A stretch of 64,000 nucleotides of DNA from Henricia sp. BOLD:AAB3569 (lineage: Eukaryota; Echinodermata; Asteroidea; Spinulosida; Echinasteridae): assembly GCA_037783545.1 (NCBI GenBank), contig JBBELK010000164.1, forward strand, positions 1,364,001 to 1,428,000. Reading direction: 5' to 3'. Positions 47,101 through 53,901 of the stretch are shown one piece after another. Position 1 is the first letter of the stretch. Each line of letters begins with the position of its first letter. The notes under the pieces were generated by a model that saw only the letters and a program-made list of their open reading frames with translations, ran no database searches and had not been told where the DNA came from. The translations under genes were made by a program, and so were the position numbers.

Positions 47101-50100
47101 AACAAATCCGAATTTGTCAAAGGGGTTAAGCTAAAGTGAAAACATGCATGCATCCACATAAAGACAACGAAAAACACAACATATTGGTCCCACCTGACCA
47201 AGCCCAAGAGGCCTCTGGACATTGTCCGGTTCGTTTCAACTCAATATTCAAATTCTTCATATAACTCGACGAGTTATTCTCTGGCATATATACACCAGTG
47301 TATATGAATAGGTTCCTTCTTAACCAGCCCTTTAAACTTTTCAAGTTTCGAATGTGCATTTTGCATAACAATAGTACTACAGCCATTATTCTGGAAACCA
47401 AGCGCTTTAGGCTTTCAAAATTCACCCGGTAATATTGGTCTCGTTCACGTTACAACCCTTATAACGGAAATTAACAGCTTTTAACACCAATGTATATGAT
47501 ATGTACTTGAACTGAAACGTCGTACTGTTCTTAGCTTGATTCGACTTGAATTATCTACAGGAAGGACCGAACACAGGAACAGAAGCAGTAAACTACGCCC
47601 GATAGGCTCACCGAGGTACATGTACATGTATAAATATATTATAATTAGGAATTCATACTCGCAAGTACAGTATTTATGAAAATTATTCCAATTCACGCAA
47701 TAATAATTCCAGAAATTTTCAGAACAGCGTAATCTTCAAATATAATTGAATAAATGTTTGGTACTGCAAATTATAATAAAACAAAGACATGCTAAATCTT
47801 TTCGACTTGCACTCGGAGCAAAACACAAGATTGTGTCGGTGACGCTATCGAGAAAACAAAATTATGCGGGAATGACGTGTTCAGAATGTTGCGCGCTAAT
47901 TGGTCAGCTGACAACCGGAGGCAGCACGCTTCTGCACAGGTACATGTAGCATGCAACGAGCTTAGGATTATTGAATGAATGAGTATTGTAGCCTCGAGCA
48001 TGCGCAGATGCACAATAGAGTATGCGCTCTGACCAGTACAGTGAACTGCATGTTACCAGCAGTTAATTTAGGGTGATCAAGCTTGTTGTGCCAGCTATAC
48101 GTGCATTTTGCGGGTAGCATGCGACGAGCATAGGTTTATTGAATGAATGGGTATTGTAGCCTCGAGCATGCGCAGATGCACAATAGTATGCGCTCTGACC
48201 AGTACAGTGAACTGCATGTTACCAGCAGTTAATTTAGGGTGATCAAGCTTGTTGTGCCAGCTATACATGCATTTTGCGGGAAGCAGGCATGTTGCTGCGG
48301 CGGATGGATGATCGTCCCGAGATCTCGGGGAATTTTTATTCTGCTAAGCGACGTTACAACAGGGCCTCGGTACGCACGATCGGGGAGTGCATTGCACGAT
48401 CGGGGAGTGCATTAACGGGGTACTGTTTTAAGAGGGGATGATGGGACTCGGTTAAATCTATTTGATGCGATCCTCCAGTCTTTGAGACTACGCCTATATA
48501 CGTATACCGAGCTTCATATCGGCACCAAATATAATCAATTATGTTGCTTTAAAGAAATCCTGCGAAGCTGAAGACCAAACAAGGGTAGTTTCTTGGTTCC
48601 AGTGAATTACGTAAGCATTGGACATAGTTAAGTATGTCGAGTATCAATTCTTTGTTAGGGTAGATTTGCTACTCAAAAAGACAATAATGCTAAAATAATG
48701 TATGTATGACTTATACAATATAATGGTCATGTTCAACGGAAAACAACAAGAGTATTTGTTGTGTTCAACCGAAGTCGACAGGTAAACAAATTATTCACGG
48801 CATAGGCCTACTAACGAAAGCATAATTAACGTCCCCCCATAATGTGGGTTCGACAGTTCAAGAAAAAGTAAAGACGAGTGCCTTTAATTCAGGAATTTTA
48901 AACACTTTCTTATTCGTTCGAGTCTAGGAGTATTTAAAAGCCTGTATTTATGTTTACTACCAATGCCACTGCAGGTTCACGTGAATAAAACGCAAATGAG
49001 CCTAGAGTTAGCTTTCGAATTAAGTAACTATATAAGTTGGCTTAATTTACTTATGACAAGAAACTTAATCTGTAGCAGATTATCATAATTTTTAAATGAC
49101 GAGGAAATGGAAGATTACGATTAATGGGGATTTTAAGAATACAAGCGAGCTTAGCGTTACTCTGAATTAAGCAAGTTTAAGTAGTTTAAAATTATGGATG
49201 AAAAACATTACAAGATGAAAAACATTACAAGATCCGAACTTTATGGATCGAGAAGGGAAGAACAAGACGGGAAGAACAAGAAGGCAATGGGCGAAAGTGA
49301 ACAAAGGAAGTGACTTAAAATACCTTCGAGGAAAATCTTAATTTGTATGAATTATTACGAGATCCGAAAAACTAGGGATCAGTATCTCGAAAACAAGGAG
49401 GGAATGGACAAATGTATGCATGTGAACATCAGAATCATTAAAAACGAGAAGTATAGCCATAAATACATTCACTAGTCGAAAATGAAATATCAATTTGACT
49501 GAATGAGCAGAAGTAGTATGTCGATAAAAAGGAACGGGGCACAACACCTGTTTAATAAAGCACAGCATTGCTTTAGAGGCCAGAGTGGATAATCACTGAT
49601 GCAACATACGTAAAGTTGGTGCGTATAAAGTAAATAATAGGCCCATAATTGAAAATCTCAGCGGATATAGATAGCCCTCTACAGGCAAATAACCATCCCA
49701 AACTTCAAGAACCAACACAATAGACTCGAGATGGTCTTAAAATCCCAACTACGTTAGTGTTAAAAGCCGTGGTTCAATAACCGAACTTTAAGGAAGGACT
49801 GTTCATAAATAGCGCATCATGAATACTACACAGAGTTGTAGTACAGTTTAAACGTTATACAACAAACTGAATATGAATCATATAAGAAAGCGTTTATTGG
49901 AAAATGAAATCCAGGGCCGGAATATTTCAATATTAGTTCTACATGACTAGAAATCGTCTTACTAGCGTATAAAATATATCATTCGCGCGCACGTAAAACA
50001 TGCATTTGGCCAAATAGCAAAACATTCACCTCCAAGAACAGAGGATATTGACGCATGCAGTCGTTGTGCAAATTCAAGACAGTTCAAGGACAATTCTAAG

Positions 50101-53100
50101 TGCGAAACAGTACGATTTGTATAATCCTATAAGCCCGTATCGACCGTAAAATACTCACGGGGCTAAAAATATGAATTACCGGTACGTTTAAATGGATAAG
50201 ATACTGACAAGTATGGAAAGAAATACAACGTAGAAAATAACTAATTTTGCTGAAGTGGGACTTACGTACTATTTTTGAATAGTGCATTTCGTGTTAAATA
50301 CGGGAGGAATTTACATCAGTTGTGCATACTTCGACCGAATTGCAATAAGTAATTCAAACGAGATGCAGATCAATAATTATCTTATTGGAATGCCCTTAAA
50401 TTTCCGTATGACAGAAAATGACATTACTGACAAAAAGCCTTACATCGAGTTGTCTTTTACGTATAGCTTAACTGTCCGAGCCTGGTTCATCAGTGTTCAC
50501 CTCGTGAAGAACAGACCGACGTTTAAAGCGTCGAACCTGGGGGGAAATCACAAACAAAAAACGACAACAGACAAGCAATACTCTCATAGGGTGGGAGGGG
50601 GGGGGGGGGGTGCTAAGTCATAGGCATCAGAAGAAATGTGTACAATAGTTCAGCTTAAGGGCGAACAAATTAGCACAACACCTGTTTAATAAAGCACAGC
50701 ATTGCTTTAGAGGCCAGAGTGGATAATCACTGATGCAACATACGTAAAGTTGGTGCGTATAAAGTAAATTATAAGCCCAAAATTGAAAATCTCAGCGGAT
50801 AAGGACAAGCAATTAATGCTCTCATAGGGTGGGAGGGGGGGGGGGGGATTGCTAATTCATAGGCATAAGAAGACAGTCGGGAAATGTGTACAATAGTTCA
50901 GCTTAAGGGCGAACAAATTAGCAGGAATTTATAACTAATTCCATTGCGATAAGTTGGGTACGGTAATAGTGTACTGTTAACGTGCTCGGCAGAGAGTAGA
51001 CGCGACCTGAATGAAGAAACGGACCTTAACTGTACCTTTATATACGTTGTACTTAGAATGCCAATAATGACCAGTCATGCATAGCAAATTGTGAACACAA
51101 TACCGATGCACAATACACAGGACCGTAAGGCCGTTATACGATCACTCAACCGAATGAAACTATATTTTCATTCTCCTTCGCTTCGCTCATACGAATGAAA
51201 AGCAGTTTGATTCTAATGAATGAGTCGAATAACAAAGAACATATTATTTAAATGTTTTATTGATACAGCATGGGATAGTGGCCGGGAACTCTGAAAATGA
51301 CAAAGTATATAGGGCTTGGGGAAATAGTTGTACCTTGAGAAATAGAGAAAGGAGACCCTGAAAGGACAGAGCAGTAAGAGCTCGCTCCCGGCTATAGTTG
51401 CTCAAAGTCGCTGTTCCACGTCTCCGTTAGTGGTCACTCACGGCATTCATCCATGCTCACGGCGTCTGCTGATTGCCGTCTTCCGTGCCATCGAACTACA
51501 TGTAGCCTATGTAGGCTTCTGTTGCGTTGCCCAGTGCGGGTGCGAGTCCTCCGTTGTTTGCGACTTTTACCGAGAATCTGTCGTAGTAATCGAGTTGTCT
51601 TTTACGTATAGCTTAACTGTCCAGGCATGGTGCATCAGTGTTCACTTCGTGAAGAACAGACCGACGTATAAAGCGACGAACCTAGATAATTAGTTGGTGA
51701 TGCTAATTCATAGGCATAAGAAGACAGTCGGGAAATGTGTACAATAGTTCAGCTTAAGGGCGAACAAATTAGCAGGAATTTATAACTAATTCCATTGCGA
51801 TAAGTTGGGTACGGTAATAGTGTACTGTTAACGTGCTCGGCAGAGAGTAGACGCGACCTGAATGAAGAAACGGACCTTAACTGTACCTTTATATACGTTG
51901 TACTTAGAATGCCAATAATGACCAGTCATGCATAGCAAATTGTGAACACAATACCGATGCACAATACACAGGACCGTAAGGCCGTTATACGATCACTCAA
52001 CCGAATGAAACTATATTTTTCAAAGCGCGCTGCGCGCTATATGGCATGAGTGTACAACAATTTGAAAGGGGTTATTCCATATTTGACCAATACAAATTTA
52101 ATATATTAACCTTAAAATATTAAATTAATAATAATATACATGATGTAGGCTAGCATCAAAAAGAAAATTTAAACCTTGTCTGCATCACCCAGTGAGCTCC
52201 ATATTCATTGTACATACATGTCATGTAGTTTTAATCTGCTGTTGCAATCCCGTAACTATAGCCTAGCCACTGCGTAGTTTTAAATCCGTGGCATCACCAT
52301 AAATACACACGCAGCGGCACACGTACGTGCACGTAACGTCAATTCAAATTCTCGAAACAATGACGAACTGTACCCGACGATTAACGGTAACGTCCGGACG
52401 ACCGGACGTGCATTCGGGTAACTTCGGGAACCTTCGGAAAAAGGAGGAATTCCTCCTGTTTCAAAATGGCGAAATTGGCGGCTGCCGGACCTTAAATTCA
52501 GTCTAGTCAAAGAATTTTTGGTCCGGGTACCAGACTACATTTGCCAATGAAACGTTTTCACATAATCCTCGAACAGCGACATTAAAAACCTTTTAATAAA
52601 TAAATAAATAAATACTTTTTTTAAAAACTTTTCCAAGGACAACTTTATTGAATCCTTTTCAAGACATTATTTATATTGATATATATATACAAAATAAAAG
52701 AATTGTGACAACGAAAATTTGGAAACATGTATAGAAAGGGGAGTAGACAGAGGGGAGGGAGAGGGAAAAGTGTTAGGGAAACCTGAGAAAAGGGGAGCGC
52801 TCCCCCTCTCCTGCTCACCCCAGGGTTCCCAAGGAAGGGGACCACCAGAGCTGCTCTGCTTACAAAGTAGACATGACTAAAAATGTGTCCATATGTAAAG
52901 GCGCTTCTGGATGCAAAAACTAATAAGGGTATGTCTTTTTGCATAATGCAGCAGCGTAACATGCAAGACCCTCTTTTGCAACCGTAACCGAAACATAGTT
53001 CTGGTTATGATCGCCAAATCAGGCCCCTGCATATAGCGACGCCCATGGCTCATACGGTTTGCATGGGGCGAGGGAAGGAATTTATTACCTGACCACCACT

Positions 53101-53901
53101 TAAATCTTTGTTCAAAACCTAGGCTATGGGACCAATGAAGAGATTTCTTAGTTTTCCTAGTAAAAGTCTTATTTTTACTGCTTAATTTCACTCCAACCGA
53201 TCTGCAGGCACTGATAATTTGAAAATTGTTTTAACCCTCGCCCTCGGAGTCGGACACAATGAACAGGTTTTTTGTTATTAATTAATTACTCTTAATTTTT
53301 TATTTTTCGGTCATTATTGTTTTTTAAATCTCAAAAAGATCCCCAGAGCCAAAAAAACATGGTGAGTGTACCTTTAAGCCTTGGTAAAGCTTGGCCCAAA
53401 TTTTCCATGGGAAACCCAGACTGTCTGGCAGGCCAAAGGCTCCAAAACGATGTACTAAAAAGTAATAGAAATACCTAGGTGTCGTTGCAACGTGCCATGG
53501 ATTGTTGCAGTACATGTAGCGCAGGGGGTAAGACATGTGTTTCTTCCTACATGACTAACCATGGAGCTATCCATGGACTAACTAAAAAAATAATGCTTAC
53601 GTCTAAACTTTTTAGACCAAGAACACTGGACACAAACGACCACCGCCATTGTACGTACATTAAGAGAGATTCAGAGAACGTTGCAGTTTCCCTACCTTCC
53701 ATCTTCAATGTCCGTATCCTTGATGAGATTCCTTCCAGACGGGGCGTAGTCCCACTCCACCTCCACGGCTGCCACGAAATATTCCCGAAGTTGGTTTGTT
53801 TCAAACCCCCGACCCGTGGCTGCCCTCGACACGGTCACCCCGTAAACTACCAGCAGCACAGCCAGGGCCAAGCGGGGCCAAACATCGCTACCACCCGGCA
53901 T
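26083..53901 (-). CDS. HEPHL: Hephaestin-like multicopper ferroxidase, 17-exon CDS, 1105 aa
   Basis: Six-cupredoxin-domain multicopper oxidase of the ceruloplasmin/hephaestin family, which oxidises Fe(II) at the cell surface or in the secretory path. Exons in transcript order: 53,901-53,696; 43,794-43,550; 43,322-43,110; 42,585-42,454; 40,720-40,554; 40,060-39,937; 39,029-38,861; 38,578-38,304; 37,683-37,469; 36,627-36,489; 36,100-35,888; 34,765-34,558; 33,835-33,573; 32,417-32,070; 27,486-27,304; 27,016-26,903; 26,186-26,083. The frame closes at 3,318 nt. An N-terminal signal peptide precedes domain 1. Trinuclear-copper histidines are visible: HPHG (139-142), HSH (199-201), HSVHFHG (1007-1013), HCHVNDH (1052-1058). 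Type-1 sites: domains 4 and 6 intact, domain 2 lacks Cys (Ser355). A hydrophobic C-terminus (about 1084-1100) anchors it to membrane, by TM or GPI. Vertebrate hephaestin is about 1,158 aa and ceruloplasmin 1,065. Symbol reflects family, not proven orthology. Confidence 0.95.
26903..27016 (-). CDS. HEPHL: HEPHL exon 16: domain 6, HCHVNDH motif, GC donor
   Basis: Encodes [20 protein letters not shown] and [20 protein letters not shown] sequence. The HCH....H....M pattern completes the type-1 copper site. The exon ends GGAG|GCAAGT, a non-canonical GC donor that fits the frame into exon 17; reading on instead reaches a stop near 26,808. Confidence 0.9.
27099..27270. repeat. GACTGGCAGTCCGAGACC minisatellite (HEPHL intron 15)
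   Basis: About seven copies of a 22-30-bp unit combining GAGACCGAGACTGGC(A/C)GTCC. The array sits within 35 bp of the exon 15 donor. Confidence 0.8.
27304..27486 (-). CDS. HEPHL: HEPHL exon 15: domain 6, HxHFHG motif
   Basis: Encodes [20 protein letters not shown] and [20 protein letters not shown]; these histidines serve the domain-6 type-1 site and the trinuclear cluster. Confidence 0.94.
28006..31392. mobile_element. 3.4-kb TAG...CTA element with 9-bp target duplication
   Basis: It starts TAGTCTTGATGCAAGACCG and ends AGTCTTTCCGAAAGACTA, so the tips are inverted repeats, followed inward by the inverted pair GCCGCCAGAGGGCG / CGCCCTCTGGCGGC. The host sequence ATACTGCGT is duplicated exactly on both sides (27,997-28,005; 31,393-31,401). 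The interior holds the 335-bp tandem array and no recognisable transposase. A 9-bp duplication is seen in Mutator- and Merlin-type transposons; family is unassigned. Confidence 0.8.
28330..29912. repeat. Tandem array, period ~335 bp, 4.7 copies
   Basis: The landmark CAATGGAAATCCAGGCTGGG recurs near 28,342, 28,674, 29,016, 29,354 and 29,685, giving periods of 332, 342, 338 and 331 bp. The last copy stops after about 230 bp. Divergence is low, especially between copies 3 and 4. It lies inside the 3.4-kb TAG element. Confidence 0.92.
31880..32015 (-). mobile_element. tRNA-Thr-derived SINE, copy 2
   Basis: Minus strand reads CCTTGTATGCAGGAGGTCGT, GGGTTCGAGTCCCACCCGAG (B box), then the family tail ACGTCGGGTAAGGGCAAAA. 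Anticodon-loop triplet TGT. The 5' part of the head is lost, 50 bp from exon 14's donor. Confidence 0.75.
32070..32417 (-). CDS. HEPHL: HEPHL exon 14: domain 5 end and domain 6 start
   Basis: Encodes [56 protein letters not shown] and [17 protein letters not shown]. It is the longest exon and, unusually for this gene, joins two domain parts. Confidence 0.95.
32487..33510 (-). repeat. 78-bp tRNA-Thr-like tandem array, 13 copies (HEPHL intron 13)
   Basis: Each minus-strand unit holds TAGCTCAGCTGGTAGAGCAT (Pol III A-box/D-arm), an anticodon-like arm TCTGC-CTGGTGT-GTCAGA, then AGGTCTTGGGGAAAACCTGA and GGGAGTATACCACTGTGCC. No T-arm or B box is present in a unit. The array fills almost the entire intron. 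The unit length of 78 keeps one frame open for 204 codons at 32,600-33,214, giving a 26-residue protein-like repeat that I treat as an artefact. Confidence 0.92.
33573..33835 (-). CDS. HEPHL: HEPHL exon 13: domain 5
   Basis: Encodes [40 protein letters not shown] and [13 protein letters not shown]. Confidence 0.95.
33957..34095. mobile_element. MITE 'CGGCCATGACAGGG', copy 2 (HEPHL intron 12)
   Basis: GGCGGCCATGATAGGGGGCA and TGCCCCCTGTCATGGCCGC are inverted; the interior carries CATGCATGA and CAAAGTGCCTACTC as in copy 1, in the opposite orientation. Confidence 0.8.
34200..34475. mobile_element. MITE 'GGCCAATTTCATGGAGCTG' family, copy 3 (two adjoining hairpins)
   Basis: AAACAGCTTTATGAAATTGG occurs at 34,208 and 34,449, with its complement CCAATTTCATAAAGCTG at 34,234. 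The word TTTTTACA..GCTAA also repeats. A head-to-head duplication or two adjacent copies would explain the three ends. Confidence 0.7.
34558..34765 (-). CDS. HEPHL: HEPHL exon 12: end of domain 4, intact type-1 site
   Basis: Encodes [20 protein letters not shown], with Cys-X4-His-X4-Met spacing of a complete type-1 copper site, then [20 protein letters not shown] that opens domain 5. Confidence 0.94.
34850..35360. other. HEPHL intron 11 segment with repeated CGTTTAAACGTTTAAACG ends
   Basis: TTAACGTTCGTTTAAACGTT at 34,858 and TCGTTTAAACGTTTAAACGT at 35,330 are complementary palindromic blocks bounding about 490 bp, so this is probably another transposon. No coding signal. Confidence 0.55.
35388..35460 (-). 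tRNA. tRNA-like sequence, probably pseudogene or SINE head
   Basis: The minus strand gives GGCTTCATAGCTCAATTGGT (acceptor, A box), anticodon arm TCTGC-ACGTTAA-GCAGA with a perfect 5-bp stem, and GGTTTGAATCC (B box), ending TTAAGCC. Loop position 33 is C rather than the required T, and the acceptor and T stems carry mismatches. A working tRNA gene is therefore unlikely. Confidence 0.5.
35888..36100 (-). CDS. HEPHL: HEPHL exon 11: domain 4
   Basis: Encodes [40 protein letters not shown] and VIMNADIPG. His of EHAV fits the domain-4 type-1 ligand. Confidence 0.94.
36489..36627 (-). CDS. HEPHL: HEPHL exon 10: start of domain 4
   Basis: Encodes [20 protein letters not shown] and [17 protein letters not shown]. 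Donor GCAT|GTAAGG. Confidence 0.93.
36775..37245 (+). repeat. 78-bp tRNA-Thr-like tandem array, 6 copies (HEPHL intron 9)
   Basis: Same unit as the array at 32.5-33.5 kb, in the opposite orientation: ATAGCTCAGCTGGTAGAGCA, TCTGCCTGGTGTGTCAGA, CTTGGGGAAAACCTGAGGGA. The last unit differs and is followed by GGGTCGAAACC, a possible B-box remnant. Confidence 0.9.
37275..37440. repeat. Dispersed repeat shared with 60,360-60,545
   Basis: CCCACATGTCTACGCAAGGC and ATCAGAACCATTTCATTTCA resemble CGCACATGTCTACCCTATAG and CAACAGAACCATTTCGCTTC near 60,390-60,470. Confidence 0.5.
37469..37683 (-). CDS. HEPHL: HEPHL exon 9: domain 3
   Basis: Encodes [35 protein letters not shown] and [17 protein letters not shown] is replaced by YTS, consistent with no trinuclear ligands here. 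Confidence 0.94.
38304..38578 (-). CDS. HEPHL: HEPHL exon 8: domain 3
   Basis: Encodes [38 protein letters not shown] and [15 protein letters not shown]. The HPHG of domain 1 appears as QPHG, as usual for a domain without copper. Confidence 0.95.
38722..38850. mobile_element. MITE 'CGGCCATGACAGGG', copy 3, beside a splice donor
   Basis: It runs from GGACCCTTTGCACGTGCGGC through CACTTTGTGGATCTATTGTC to CTTGTGAAAGGATC. The right tip lacks the CCTGTCATGGCCGC block, so it is truncated or rearranged next to HEPHL exon 7. Confidence 0.75.
38861..39029 (-). CDS. HEPHL: HEPHL exon 7: end of domain 2 and start of domain 3
   Basis: Encodes [20 protein letters not shown] and NFTDPER. The donor (AAAG|GTACAT) lies about 10 bases from the end of a MITE located at 38,722-38,850. 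Confidence 0.93.
39081..39210 (+). mobile_element. tRNA-Thr-derived SINE, copy 3
   Basis: Nearly complete cloverleaf at 39,087-39,157: acceptor GCTCGG/CCGAGC, D-arm GTCAAGTGGTTAAGAC, anticodon arm TCTGC-CTAGTAA-GTAGA (triplet AGT, T33 present), T-arm TGGG-TTCAAGA-CCCA. The following TAGGGTAAAAAAAAACCTGA resembles the tail of copy 1. Confidence 0.75.
39240..39580. mobile_element. Element bounded by TTCAGACGGAGGGCTA / TAGCCCCTCGTCTGAA (HEPHL intron 6)
   Basis: GTTCAGACGGAGGGCTACTT (39,229) is inverted as AGATAGCCCCTCGTCTGAAC (39,534); GGAGCTA words recur inside in both orientations. About 330 bp and non-coding. Confidence 0.65.
39600..39855 (-). mobile_element. tRNA-derived SINE, fourth family
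   Basis: On the minus strand the head GTGTGGTCTAGTGGGTAGAC and GGTTGTGGGTTCGAGCCTTA (A- and B-box-like) precede AAGACACTTAATCTCAAGCG and CTATGAGCAGCCACCTTGAG. The GATTGTGGCATTCCCCCTA core recurs at 60,513. Confidence 0.7.
39937..40060 (-). CDS. HEPHL: HEPHL exon 6: domain 2, type-1 Cys replaced
   Basis: Encodes [20 protein letters not shown] then [11 protein letters not shown]. In human ceruloplasmin the corresponding motif has Cys five residues before the His; here it is Ser355 (H360 kept). Confidence 0.92.
40554..40720 (-). CDS. HEPHL: HEPHL exon 5: domain 2
   Basis: Encodes [40 protein letters not shown]. His of DIHTVYFHG corresponds to a type-1 ligand. Donor TTG|GTGAGT. Confidence 0.94.
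40820..41105 (+). mobile_element. LINE 3' end (CR1/L2/Jockey-like), 5'-truncated (HEPHL intron 4)
   Basis: An uninterrupted frame at 40,820-40,945 gives [38 protein letters not shown] and a stop, the characteristic LW..LP...R...S...FK..LKTHLF C-terminus of animal LINE ORF2. The 3' UTR ends TGTAAAGCGCCTAGAGGCCC, GGCGCTATATAAG and (ATT)n. It lies 100 bp upstream of exon 5 in gene direction. Confidence 0.88.
41330..42250. other. HEPHL intron 4, remainder
   Basis: TTCTGACCTGTCAATC near 41,375 and several GACCTGTC/TAGTTCA words near 41,800 hint at inverted ends, but no boundary could be fixed. No exon seen. Confidence 0.35.
42260..42415. repeat. Dispersed repeat, partial copy of 430-670 family
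   Basis: ACAGAAGTGCATGTGGGAAG, GATTCCAGGAGGTATTTTC and AAAATCTTTGTTCAATGT match 570-660. It stops about 40 bp from exon 4's donor. Confidence 0.7.
42454..42585 (-). CDS. HEPHL: HEPHL exon 4: start of domain 2
   Basis: Encodes [20 protein letters not shown] then [11 protein letters not shown], the DKEF.L.F...DEN motif that begins even-numbered domains. Confidence 0.94.
43110..43322 (-). CDS. HEPHL: HEPHL exon 3: domain 1, HSH motif
   Basis: Encodes [40 protein letters not shown] and [13 protein letters not shown] is the second trinuclear-cluster motif. Confidence 0.95.
43550..43794 (-). CDS. HEPHL: HEPHL exon 2: domain 1
   Basis: Encodes [35 protein letters not shown] and [18 protein letters not shown] supplies type-2/type-3 copper histidines. 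Confidence 0.95.
44005..45615. mobile_element. 1.6-kb foldback element (HEPHL intron 1)
   Basis: The left arm (about 44,005-44,240: GTAACATTCG, GGGTTTTACTAGACGCTCAC, TTTGCAACTAAAAAGTGTGC, GTGGATTCTTAAATTACAAC) recurs as reverse complement at about 45,425-45,615. A second, inner pair follows: GAGCAAGTTCGGGCGG and GCGTTCGAGTGACATC at 44,635-44,730 against GATGTCACTCGAACGC and CCGCCCGAACTTGCTC at 45,270-45,412. The centre includes a third palindrome (44,755-44,940). No transposase frame was seen. Confidence 0.85.
44755..44940. repeat. Near-perfect palindrome inside the foldback element
   Basis: CATATGGACTGGCA, TGCACGTCTATGGGCCCC and AGAGGGTCCTATTCCC fold onto GGGAAATAGGATCCTCTT, GGGGCCCATAGACGTGCA and TGCCAGTCCGTATG around CGAGGCCGAAGGCCGAGG. 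Confidence 0.9.
45860..46190. repeat. Dispersed repeat, second copy of 24,335-24,560
   Basis: GACCCCTTTTGAACACGTGC, GCCATTTTGGGAGTCAAATA and AATGACGTCATTGGCACGAG match the first copy, with an extra internal stretch containing GTGTGTGT and GCGCACGCACATTGCTTCC. Confidence 0.75.
47946..48281. repeat. Two-copy tandem duplication, period 168 bp
   Basis: GTAGCATGC(A/G)ACGAGC starts both copies at 47,946 and 48,114; they are almost identical through GTTACCAGCAGTTAATTTAG to GTGCATTTTGCGGG, indicating a recent duplication. Confidence 0.92.
48290..49538. other. HEPHL intron 1, unannotated interior
   Basis: Contains small duplications (GCACGATCGGGGAGTGCATT at 48,375 and 48,394; GATGAAAAACATTACAA at 49,195 and 49,213) but no coding exon or element end that I recognise. 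Confidence 0.45.
52020..53690. other. HEPHL intron 1, 5' part
   Basis: No exon or clear repeat boundary. There is a small TCGGGTAACTTCGGGAACCT repeat near 52,415 and AT-rich simple sequence at 52,590-52,690. The pyrimidine/purine-skewed stretch at 52,735-52,815 is low complexity. Confidence 0.4.
53696..53901 (-). CDS. HEPHL: HEPHL exon 1: signal peptide and start of domain 1
   Basis: Met start followed by the hydrophobic core [17 protein letters not shown] (signal peptide, cleavage likely near VSRAA), then [20 protein letters not shown], the family's domain-start motif. Donor GGAAG|GTAGGG, phase 2. Confidence 0.92.

Larger units (their letters stand above)
46327..52016. mobile_element. Mosaic head-to-tail tandem element (HEPHL intron 1)
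   Basis: A 127-bp block (TTTCATTCTCCTTCGCTTCG...GCCGGGAACTCT) is present at 46,327-46,453 and 51,166-51,292. A 316-bp block (TGCTAATTCATAGGCATAAG...GAAACTATAT) is present at 50,850-51,165 and 51,701-52,016. The second 127-bp block starts exactly where the first 316-bp block ends, so unit 1 (46,327-51,165) and unit 2 (51,166-52,016) are head-to-tail. Between them a ~97-bp block repeats at 50,443 and 51,589, and a 130-bp block at 49,539 and 50,673. No reverse transcriptase or transposase was seen. Confidence 0.7.

Noticed and set aside
46327..52016. LTR retrotransposon reading of the repeated blocks
   Set aside because: The repeated blocks do not form two full-length identical LTRs. No primer-binding site, polypurine tract or reverse-transcriptase frame was seen between them.
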